A stretch of DNA of 11,538 bases from Oscillospiraceae bacterium (GTDB taxonomy: Bacteria; Bacillota; Clostridia; Oscillospirales; Acutalibacteraceae), in the NCBI GenBank assembly GCA_015066165.1, contig SVOX01000037.1, positions 1 through 11,538 on the forward strand, read 5' to 3'. Within the stretch, counting starts at the first letter, position 1, and every line of letters starts with the position of its first letter. The position numbers were made by a program, and so were the translations under genes. Below, piece after piece: positions 5,990-11,538 of the stretch. The notes under the pieces are model-generated. The model saw nothing but the letters and a program-made list of their open reading frames with translations, was not told the origin of the DNA and did no database searches.

Positions 5990-8521
5990 ATGAGAAAATT
6001 TTTAGCAATTGTTTTAACTCTTGTAATGGTATTTACATTGATACCTTTTGGGGCTGTGACTGTAAACGCAGAAACCGCCAGTGGTACAACGGGCGACTGT
6101 ACTTGGTCTCTTGACGGCACTGTGCTTACTATTAGTGGTAATGGTGCGATGGCAAATTATAGAAATTCAAGCACACCATGGGGCAATTCTATTACAGAAG
6201 TTATTATCGAATATGGTGTAACTAATATTGGTGAAGAAGCATTTTATGATTGCAAAAATCTGTCAAGTGTAACTATACCCAATAGTGTTACAAGTATAGA
6301 TTATTATGCATTTGGCTATTGTCAAGATCTTTGGCATATAACTTTACCTAACAGTATTACAACTATTGGCAAATCTGCATTTGAAGGTACTGATCTTTAT
6401 GAAATAACAATACCCAACAGCGTTACGCATATAGGTGATAGTGCGTTTGCATTGTGTTGCTCTCTTGGTGAAATAATAATTCCTAATAGCGTAACTCATA
6501 TTGGTGATGGTGCTTTTATTTGTAGTGGGCTTTATTACATAACAATACCCGATAGCGTTACCAGTATCTGCGGTGGTATAGTAGAAGAAACTCCATATTA
6601 TTGTGATGCCGAAAACTGGGAAAATGATGTTTTGTACATTAACAACCATTTAATAAAAGCAAAATCAACTTTATCAGGTAATTATAATATTAAACAAGGA
6701 ACAAAAACAATAGCAGGGCATGCATTTCATAATTGCGATGGAATTACAAATATAACCATACCCAACAGCGTTACGCATATAGGTAATGATGCGTTTAGAG
6801 ACTGTTCTGCCCTTACAAATATAACAATTCCAAACAGTGTTACAAGCATAGGTATTTATGCATTTTATAATTGCGATGTAATTACAAATATAACAATTCC
6901 AAACAGTGTTACAAGCATAGATTTTTTTGCGTTTGGATCCTGTTCTGCCCTTACAAATATAAACGTTGATAGCAACAACTTATATTATTCTTCGCAAGAT
7001 GGTGTATTGTTTAACGTTGATAAAACCACACTTATTCAATACCCAAGTGGAAAAAAAATAAAAAATTATACTATTCCCAACAGCGTTACACATATAAGTT
7101 CTCATGCTTTTTATAGTTGTTCAAATCTCACAAGTGTAACTATAGGTAATAGCATTACAAATATAGATAATATTGCTTTTGATGTTTGTTATAATCTAAC
7201 TGATGTTTGGTATAAAGGTACCCAAAGTGATAGAGAAAAAATAATCGTTAATGATAACAATTATCATTTAACAAACGCTATTTGGCACTATAATACTTGC
7301 GATAATCATATTTATGATAATGTGTGTGATAGTAGTTGTAATAATTGTGATTGGACAAGAAGTGTGGCTCCACACAAGTTTACAAATTATATTTATAATG
7401 ATGATGCCAAATGTGAAACAGATGGCACTAAAACCGCTTACTGTGATAATGGTTGCGGCGATACTCAAACTATTGTTGCAGAAGGTACAGCAACCGGTCA
7501 CTCATATTATGCAACTTATTTAGCTGATGAAAATCAACATTGGCGTTTATGCGCATTATGTCAACATAAAAAAGATATTGCAAACCACGAATACGATAAT
7601 GCATGTGATAACAGTTGTAACGTTTGCGGTTATATAAGAACTATTTCGGGTCATAAATGGTTAGACGCTACTTGTACTGCTCCAAAAACTTGCGAGTATT
7701 GCAATAAGACCGATGGAGTTTCTTTAGGCCATAATTTCAAAAATTATGTATATAATAACGATGGTAAATGTGAAGCAGATGGTACTAAAACCGCTTACTG
7801 TGATAATGGTTGCGGCGATACTCAAACTATTGTTGCAGAGGGTACAGCAACCGGTCACTCGTATTTTTCAAATTACAATTGTAATCAAGAACAACATTGG
7901 TATATGTGTGCAATTTGTTTTGATAAGAAAGATATTGCAGACCACGAATACGATAACGCATGTGATAAAAACTGTAACATTTGTGGTTATACAAGACAAG
8001 TTCCGGACCATAAATACACTGCTAAGGTAGAAAAAGCGGCTACATGCGCTGCTGCTGGTATCATGAAGCATACATGTTCTTGTGGTAATAGTTACACAAA
8101 TGCAATTGCTAAAACAAATAACCACAACTACACACCGTTTAATATCAAAGCTACATATACTAGTGCTGGTTCATCAGGTAATGAATGTACAGTTTGTGGT
8201 TTGAAAGCAAATGTAAAGGTTATTCCAAAACTCGTACCTAAAAAAACAAAAATTTCAAAACTTACCGCTAAAAAGAAAAGTTTGGTGGTTAAAGTCAAAA
8301 AAGAAAAAACTGTTACAGGTTATCAAATTCAATATTCTTTAAAGAAGAATTTTAAAGGCGCCAAGACTGTAACAATTAAGAAAAATTCAACTATTACAAA
8401 AACCATTAAGAAACTTAAATCTAAGAAAACTTACTATTTAAGAGTTCGCACCTATAAAACATATAAAGGCAAGAAGTATTATTCGGCTTGGTCGAAAACT
8501 TCTAAAAAGAAAACTAAATAA
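5990..8521 (+). CDS. Secreted BspA-type leucine-rich-repeat surface protein with Cys-rich repeats and Fn3-like tail
   Basis: This encodes 843 residues. The start at 5990 is chosen because AGGCGGG lies just upstream and a typical signal peptide (MRKFLAIVLT through VTVNA, cleavage after residue 27) begins there; a longer frame from 5945 would bury it. The domains, in order, are: an N-cap (about 28-67, GDCTWSLDGTVLTISGNG); about 12 LRR_5/BspA repeats of 23 residues (68-435), consensus LTNITIPNSVTSIGxxAFxxC, two of them with longer insertions; a Cys/His-rich repeat region (436-750) with many CxxC pairs such as CEYC and CALC; and a very lysine-rich Fn3-like domain (751-843) with GYQIQYS and TYYLRVRTY. 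There is no LPxTG motif, SLH domain or C-terminal membrane helix, so retention would be non-covalent, perhaps through the basic tail. Proteins of this class are abundant in gut bacteria and are thought to act in adhesion. The ligand is unknown. Extensive DNA-level repetition marks recent expansion. Confidence 0.9.
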   Translation: MRKFLAIVLTLVMVFTLIPFGAVTVNAETASGTTGDCTWSLDGTVLTISGNGAMANYRNSSTPWGNSITEVIIEYGVTNIGEEAFYDCKNLSSVTIPNSVTSIDYYAFGYCQDLWHITLPNSITTIGKSAFEGTDLYEITIPNSVTHIGDSAFALCCSLGEIIIPNSVTHIGDGAFICSGLYYITIPDSVTSICGGIVEETPYYCDAENWENDVLYINNHLIKAKSTLSGNYNIKQGTKTIAGHAFHNCDGITNITIPNSVTHIGNDAFRDCSALTNITIPNSVTSIGIYAFYNCDVITNITIPNSVTSIDFFAFGSCSALTNINVDSNNLYYSSQDGVLFNVDKTTLIQYPSGKKIKNYTIPNSVTHISSHAFYSCSNLTSVTIGNSITNIDNIAFDVCYNLTDVWYKGTQSDREKIIVNDNNYHLTNAIWHYNTCDNHIYDNVCDSSCNNCDWTRSVAPHKFTNYIYNDDAKCETDGTKTAYCDNGCGDTQTIVAEGTATGHSYYATYLADENQHWRLCALCQHKKDIANHEYDNACDNSCNVCGYIRTISGHKWLDATCTAPKTCEYCNKTDGVSLGHNFKNYVYNNDGKCEADGTKTAYCDNGCGDTQTIVAEGTATGHSYFSNYNCNQEQHWYMCAICFDKKDIADHEYDNACDKNCNICGYTRQVPDHKYTAKVEKAATCAAAGIMKHTCSCGNSYTNAIAKTNNHNYTPFNIKATYTSAGSSGNECTVCGLKANVKVIPKLVPKKTKISKLTAKKKSLVVKVKKEKTVTGYQIQYSLKKNFKGAKTVTIKKNSTITKTIKKLKSKKTYYLRVRTYKTYKGKKYYSAWSKTSKKKTK
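6191..7294 (+). repeat. LRR-coding repeat array (69-bp unit)
   Basis: About a dozen 23-codon LRR units lie in this span. Some are nearly identical in DNA: a 39-nt stretch from 6813 recurs exactly 69 bp later, at 6882, and a 20-nt stretch from 6805 recurs 138 bp later. Repeat 6 and the unit after the ninth are enlarged by non-LRR insertions. Confidence 0.85.
7371..8000 (+). repeat. Tandem 357-bp duplication in the Cys-rich region
   Basis: Positions about 7371-7643 recur at about 7728-8000 with a constant offset of 357 bp (119 codons). From 7427 to 7503 the two copies differ at a single base (7483). Both encode the pattern KCExDGTKTAYCDNGCGDTQTIVAEGTATGHSY in the first part, and HEYDNACDxxCNxCGY further on. 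The frame is preserved. Confidence 0.9.
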
Positions 8522-8526
8522 ATTAT

Positions 8527-8602
8527 TGTAGGGGCGTGCATTGCACGTCCTTTTTTAATGCGAACTTATATTTAACAGACGACCAATGGTCGCCCCTACG
8601 AT
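8527..8602. repeat. Inverted pair of short hairpin repeats (REP-doublet-like)
   Basis: The left copy (8527-8550, +) reads GTAGGGGCG-TG-CATTG-CA-CGTCC. The right copy (8577-8602, read on the minus strand) reads GTAGGGGCG-AC-CATTG-GT-CGTCT. Both share the GTAGGGGCG head, the CATTG loop region and the CGTC tail. The bases that differ (TG/CA against AC/GT) are paired in the stem, so the hairpin is kept by compensatory change. The copies face each other across about 26 bp of AT-rich spacer. This is the architecture of paired REP elements or a very small non-autonomous mobile element. Confidence 0.75.
8530..8557 (+). terminator. Probable terminator after the LRR gene, formed by the left hairpin repeat
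   Basis: The left repeat copy folds into a stem of about 10 bp (AGGGGCGTGC with GCACGTCCTT, two G-T pairs, loop ATT), followed directly by a T-run at 8551-8556. It lies about 10 bp after the LRR stop codon, so the repeat has probably been adopted as the terminator. Confidence 0.65.
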
Positions 8603-8708
8603 GAATCTTTTTGAAAAACATTGTAAAGACCAACGTCTCAGTCCTAAATAGTCATTTATATTATACGAGCCACATCTTCCAGAATGTTATTTGCAAAATT
8701 TAAATTTA

Positions 8709-8737
8709 TTGACAATTTTATACAAATATTTTAAAAT
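8709..8737 (+). promoter_or_regulatory. Sigma-A promoter of the lipid kinase gene
   Basis: Consensus TTGACA (8709-8714), a 17-bp spacer and TAAAAT (8732-8737, five of six matches). Transcription should begin near 8744. Confidence 0.8.
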
Positions 8738-8755
8738 AGAAATATGTTTATGAAA

Positions 8756-8762
8756 AAGGTGG
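8756..8762 (+). promoter_or_regulatory. Ribosome binding site that decides the lipid kinase start
   Basis: AAGGTGG lies 5 bases before the ATG at 8768. The upstream in-frame ATGs at 8744 and 8750 have no ribosome site, and 8744 lies at about the predicted transcription start. Confidence 0.75.
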
Positions 8763-8767
8763 GTTTT

Positions 8768-9634
8768 ATGGAATACGCTATCCTTTATAATCCGCATTCT
8801 TGCGGTGAAAACGGTTTTAAAATTGCCAAAGAAATTGAAAGTCTTATGGAAGGCAGTTTCACTTATTACGACCTTACAACAATTGATTCGCTCGATGAAT
8901 TTATTGTGGGGCTCCCAAAAGATACCGCCGTTATATTAACCGGAGGCGACGGTTCACTAAACAGTTTTGTGAATAGCATTGATACAAATACAAGTAAAAA
9001 TATTTATTTCTACGCTTCGGGTAGCGGAAACGATTTTGCTCGTGACATCGGTTTCAAAAAGCGTACAAAACCCATAATAATAAACGATTACATAAAAAAC
9101 CTTCCAACCGCTAAAATCAATGGCAAAACATATAAGTTTTTGAACTGTGTGGGCTCGGGTATGGACGGGTATTGCTGTGGCGAAGTTGAACGCTTGCGTT
9201 CCCTTTCAAAAAAACGTGGAAATTATCTTTATGCCGCTATTAAAGCGTTGCTTTTCGCTTACAAACCTTGCACCGCTTACGTTACGGTTGACGGAAAAGA
9301 TTATGTTTTTGAAAACACCTGGCTTGTCCCCACAATGAACGGTAGGTTTTTTGGCGGCGGATTTATGGCAGCCCCCCGTCAAGACCGCCAAAACCCGCAA
9401 GGTACAATTTCACTGGTGGCAATGTACAGTAAAAACTTTTTTAAAATTATAACCGCCTTTTTGCTTATTATGAAAGGCAAACATACTATAATGAAAAGTA
9501 TGATAAAAGTAATTGAAGGTCACGAAATTTCAGTCAAACTCTCCCGCAGTGCCACACTGCAAATTGACGGTGAAACCATACCAAACGTTACCGAATATAC
9601 CGTTTCTTCCGCAAAAAGTAAAATAAAAGTTTAA
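8768..9634 (+). CDS. Diacylglycerol kinase family lipid kinase (DagK/YegS-like)
   Basis: From the ATG at 8768 this is 288 residues, typical for the family. The N-terminal nucleotide-binding lobe has the opening strand and turn YAILYNPHSCG (3-13), the hallmark GGDGS (59-63) after AVILT, and GSGNDFARD (85-93) corresponding to the family GTxNDFAR motif. The second lobe has FLNCVGSGMDG and, towards the C-terminus, GGGFMAAPRQDRQNPQG, where related enzymes usually have a DG pair that is here QG. These soluble or peripheral enzymes use ATP to phosphorylate diacylglycerol or similar lipids, feeding phosphatidate back to phospholipid synthesis or modifying other lipids. The exact substrate cannot be read from the sequence. 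The gene is a single unit between a consensus promoter and a terminator that overlaps its stop codon. Confidence 0.9.
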   Translation: MEYAILYNPHSCGENGFKIAKEIESLMEGSFTYYDLTTIDSLDEFIVGLPKDTAVILTGGDGSLNSFVNSIDTNTSKNIYFYASGSGNDFARDIGFKKRTKPIIINDYIKNLPTAKINGKTYKFLNCVGSGMDGYCCGEVERLRSLSKKRGNYLYAAIKALLFAYKPCTAYVTVDGKDYVFENTWLVPTMNGRFFGGGFMAAPRQDRQNPQGTISLVAMYSKNFFKIITAFLLIMKGKHTIMKSMIKVIEGHEISVKLSRSATLQIDGETIPNVTEYTVSSAKSKIKV

Positions 9635-9660
9635 AAACTCGGATTTTTCCGAGTTTTTTT
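9633..9660 (+). terminator. Intrinsic terminator overlapping the lipid kinase stop codon
   Basis: AAAAACTCGGA (9633-9643) pairs perfectly with TCCGAGTTTTT (9648-9658) around TTTT, with further Ts following. The first bases of the stem belong to the TAA stop codon. Confidence 0.92.
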
Positions 9661-9661
9661 A

Positions 9662-9689
9662 TTGACATTTTAATATTTTAATGTATAAT
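9662..9689 (+). promoter_or_regulatory. Consensus promoter of the regulator-transporter operon
   Basis: Perfect TTGACA (9662-9667) and perfect TATAAT (9684-9689) have a 16-bp spacer. Transcription should start near 9696. It lies immediately after the preceding terminator. Confidence 0.85.
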
Positions 9690-9701
9690 ATAAGTGAAAA
9701 G

Positions 9702-9717
9702 TGTCTTATATGAGACA
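9702..9717. promoter_or_regulatory. Candidate Crp/Fnr-type operator
   Basis: TGTCTTATATGAGACA is a 16-bp dyad with seven of eight positions paired. Its half-site spacing (TGTCT-N6-AGACA) is that of Crp-family operators (TGTGA-N6-TCACA in E. coli). It lies about 6-21 bp downstream of the predicted transcription start and directly before a gene for a Crp/Fnr-family protein. That position favours repression, that is, negative autoregulation. No second full copy was seen in the window. Confidence 0.6.
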
Positions 9718-9723
9718 GTTTTT

Positions 9724-9731
9724 AAAGGAGG
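9724..9731 (+). promoter_or_regulatory. Ribosome binding site for the TTG start of the regulator
   Basis: A near-perfect AAAGGAGG ends 6 bases before TTG at 9738 and is the reason that codon is taken as the start. Confidence 0.8.
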
Positions 9732-9737
9732 TGTGCC

Positions 9738-10373
9738 TTGAAATACCAAAACTTGTTTTTGCTAAAAGGTTTAGAACTTTGTGATATTGACCAAATTGTA
9801 AAACTATTTCCGCCTTCAAACAACTTTAAAAAAGGCGAAACCATTTATTCAGACAAAGTTTTTAACAACGCTATTGGTTTTATAATTAAAGGCAAAGCGT
9901 TTGCAGTTTCAAACAACCAAAACAAAATAATGTTACAAACGTTTGAACAGGGTATGTGCTTTGGTGCAGCGGCGCTATTTGGCGGAAAAGATACTTACGT
10001 TAGCACCATCACCGCAAAGAGCGACTGTGAAATTTTGTTTTTAAACGAACAAACGCTAAAACAAATTTTTGAAAAATACCCCAAAACCGCACTAAACTAT
10101 ATTACATTTTTGTCAGACAAGGTACGTCTTTTAAACAATAAACTATGCGTAATCTCTTGCTCCGCCGCTGAAGACACGCTCTACACCTACTTTTCTTCGG
10201 TTGCAGACAGTGAAGGTTTCGCTCAAATTCCGCAAAATATGACACGCTTTGCCAAAACGTTGGGCTTAAGCCGAGCAACCCTCTATCGAGCGCTTGACAT
10301 TTTGTTGCAAAACGGAAGTATTTTAAAGGAAAATAATAAATTTAAGGTGATAAAAAATGAAAAAACTAATTAG
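9738..10373 (+). CDS. Crp/Fnr-family transcriptional regulator
   Basis: This encodes 211 residues, starting at TTG. An N-terminal cyclic-nucleotide-binding-type beta barrel (about 18-105) is followed by a long dimerisation helix (about 106-140) and a C-terminal winged helix-turn-helix (about 160-206), whose recognition helix begins LSRATLYRALDIL (177-189). Aligned by eye with E. coli CRP, the phosphate-pocket residues Glu72, Arg82 and Ser83 fall on Ala77, Tyr87 and Val88 (FGAAALFGGKDTYVS), so cAMP binding is unlikely. Cysteines at 15, 74, 97, 137 and 141 are scattered and do not form an Fnr-like N-terminal cluster. The effector is therefore unknown. In the recognition helix the CRP Arg180 and Arg185 are kept and Glu181 becomes Ala, consistent with an operator that differs from TGTGA. 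Its 3' end overlaps the next gene by 17 bp. It probably controls its own operon, including the transporter. Confidence 0.88.
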   Translation: MKYQNLFLLKGLELCDIDQIVKLFPPSNNFKKGETIYSDKVFNNAIGFIIKGKAFAVSNNQNKIMLQTFEQGMCFGAAALFGGKDTYVSTITAKSDCEILFLNEQTLKQIFEKYPKTALNYITFLSDKVRLLNNKLCVISCSAAEDTLYTYFSSVADSEGFAQIPQNMTRFAKTLGLSRATLYRALDILLQNGSILKENNKFKVIKNEKTN

Positions 10374-11322
10374 TATCTTATTAACCCTCGTTCTTATTTT
10401 TTCACTTGCCGGTTGCGGTGTAAACGTGAAAGAAGTTAAAGCCAACGTATATGGCATTGCCGGTCCTACCGGTATTGGTTTGGCAAATCTTATGAAAGAC
10501 GCCAAAGCAGACGGCGGTTCGCTTGATTACAACATTCAACTTGCCGCTTCTAACGATGAAATTGTGGCTAAAATCACAAATAAGGAAGCCGATATTGCTG
10601 CTGTTGCCACCAACTTGGCATCAACACTTTACAACAAAACAAACGGCGGTATTAAAGTTTTGGCTGTTAATACTTTAGGTGTTTTAAACGTTGTTGCAAA
10701 AGGTGTAGAAGTAAAATCTATTGCCGACCTTAAGGGTAAAACTGTTTATTCAACAGGTCAAGGCGCAAACCCCGAATATATTTTAAATAAAATTTTAGAA
10801 GCAAACAACCTTAAAGTAGGCGAAGATGTAAAGGTTGAATTTGTTTCGCAACCTGCTGAACTTGTTGCAAAAATTGTTCCCGCAAAAGAAGCGGTTGTAA
10901 TTGCTCCCCAACCTGTTGCTACAACCATTACCGTTCAAGACAAAGCGGCTCAAATCGTTATAAATCTTAACGACGAGTGGAATAAAATAAGTGACAAAAA
11001 ACTTGTTATGGGCTGTATTATAGCACGTAGCGAATATATCGAACAAAACCCCGAAGCAATTGAAGCGTTTTTAAAAGATTACGAAGCATCAATCAAAGCA
11101 GTAAGCGAAGATATCGACGGTACTGCCGCTGCTTGTGAAGAATTTAAAATCATTCCAAAAGCCGCTGTTGCTAAAAAAGCAATTCCTTATTGCAACATCG
11201 TTTTCGAAGATGATGGGGAAATGAAAACAGACCTATTGGCATATCTTGAATTCTTATTTGGTGCTAATCCAAAAAGCATAGGCGGAAAACTCCCCGCAGA
11301 TGATTTCTATTATGATAGATAA
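10357..11322 (+). CDS. NitT/TauT-type ABC transporter substrate-binding lipoprotein
   Basis: This encodes 321 residues. A lipoprotein signal peptide (MKKLISILLT with a hydrophobic core) ends in a canonical lipobox LAGC, with lipidated C20. The mature protein has the two-lobe layout of the SsuA/TauA/THI5-like periplasmic-binding family. It has an early glycine-rich PTGIGLANLMKDA, an ADIAAVATN segment in the first lobe, and SIADLKGKTVYSTGQGANP opening the second, the family's usual 'DLKGK' signature. Ligands of this family include sulfonates, nitrate, bicarbonate and thiamine precursors; none can be chosen here. The start is set by AAGGTGA (10344-10350), which lies inside the regulator gene, and the 17-bp overlap implies translational coupling. 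The gene overlaps the downstream permease by 11 bp. It should be anchored on the outer face of the membrane and deliver ligand to that permease. Confidence 0.88.
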   Translation: MKKLISILLTLVLIFSLAGCGVNVKEVKANVYGIAGPTGIGLANLMKDAKADGGSLDYNIQLAASNDEIVAKITNKEADIAAVATNLASTLYNKTNGGIKVLAVNTLGVLNVVAKGVEVKSIADLKGKTVYSTGQGANPEYILNKILEANNLKVGEDVKVEFVSQPAELVAKIVPAKEAVVIAPQPVATTITVQDKAAQIVINLNDEWNKISDKKLVMGCIIARSEYIEQNPEAIEAFLKDYEASIKAVSEDIDGTAAACEEFKIIPKAAVAKKAIPYCNIVFEDDGEMKTDLLAYLEFLFGANPKSIGGKLPADDFYYDR

Positions 11323-11538
11323 AATTATCAAAAAAACCGCCATACTAATTCTTTGGGTTTTAGTATGGCAGTTTTTGTCAATGCTTATAGCCAAAAATTT
11401 AATACTTCCCTCCCCCGTAAGCACCGTAACTGCACTTTTTAAATTAGCCCAAACAAAAGAGTTTTATCTTTCGGTAATAATTTCACTTTTTAGAATTCTT
11501 CTCCGGTTTTCTTTGGGTTGTGTTTTAGGTTTTTTGGG
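11312..11538 (+). CDS. ABC transporter permease, NitT/TauT (SsuC/TauC) type (3' end cut off)
   Basis: The frame opens with ATG at 11312, inside the last codons of the binding-protein gene, and stays open to the window edge, giving about 75 residues. It has a short basic N-terminus (MIDKIIKKT), a first transmembrane helix (about residues 10-27, AILILWVLVWQFLSML), and LILPSPVSTVTALFKL. It then has SVIISLFRILLRFSLGCVLGF, which starts the second helix. The ILPSPxxV and SLxRxLxGF pattern is typical of SsuC/TauC permeases. No good ribosome site precedes the ATG, so translation probably depends on reinitiation after the upstream stop. The ATPase subunit expected in this operon would lie beyond the window. 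Confidence 0.85.
   Translation, partial: MIDKIIKKTAILILWVLVWQFLSMLIAKNLILPSPVSTVTALFKLAQTKEFYLSVIISLFRILLRFSLGCVLGFL

Noticed and set aside
6191..8000. Regularly spaced repeats resembling a CRISPR array
   Set aside because: The repeats are in-frame protein repeats of 69 and 357 bp with no unique spacers of constant length and no cas genes.
8603..8700. Possible small RNA or regulatory element between the hairpin doublet and the lipid kinase promoter
   Set aside because: No promoter-terminator pair, strong hairpin or conserved motif is visible there.
8744..8767. Upstream in-frame ATGs for the lipid kinase (8744, 8750)
   Set aside because: They fall at or next to the predicted transcription start and have no ribosome site. 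AAGGTGG is placed for 8768, where the family's usual N-terminus begins.

Overview
The window is AT-rich DNA that looks like a low-GC Firmicute of class Clostridia, probably an uncultured gut-type Oscillospiraceae/Ruminococcaceae relative. This is inferred from strong AGGAGG-type ribosome sites, TTG starts, near-consensus sigma-A promoters, many intrinsic terminators, a SpoIIQ-like M23 protein, a secreted BspA-type leucine-rich-repeat protein and an EF-G2-type GTPase. No rRNA, tRNA, CRISPR array, transposase or phage gene is visible. Seven complete genes and two genes cut by the window edges are supported.

Layout. (1) Positions 2-1897 (+) hold the C-terminal two thirds of a YhaN/SbcC-like coiled-coil ATPase with a membrane hairpin between its coiled-coil arms. 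(2) A bidirectional terminator separates it from a convergent gene, 1946-2554 (-), for a small exported protein of unknown function. (3) A divergent promoter region of about 316 bp leads to an EF-G2-like translational GTPase (2871-4907), which starts with TTG and ends in a strong terminator. (4) A leader with stacked dyads precedes a SpoIIQ-like M23 metallopeptidase (5140-5844) with its own terminator. (5) An extended -10 promoter drives a large secreted LRR / cysteine-rich repeat / Fn3-like surface protein (5990-8521). (6) The next intergenic region holds two inverted copies of a short hairpin repeat with compensatory stem changes (8527-8602), resembling a REP doublet, and then a consensus promoter. 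(7) A diacylglycerol-kinase-family lipid kinase follows (8768-9634). (8) The last unit has a TTGACA/TATAAT promoter, a 16-bp dyad just downstream of it, a Crp/Fnr-family regulator (9738-10373), a NitT/TauT-type lipoprotein binding protein (10357-11322) and the start of its permease (from 11312), all overlapping and so translationally coupled.

Most genes are single transcription units with private promoters and terminators. The exception is the regulator-transporter operon at the right edge, where the dyad suggests autoregulation of the whole uptake operon. No complete novel system is evident. The observations most worth checking are the inverted hairpin doublet, the dyad operator beside a Crp/Fnr protein that lacks cAMP-binding residues, the degenerate G motifs of the EF-G paralogue, and recent repeat expansion in the surface protein.
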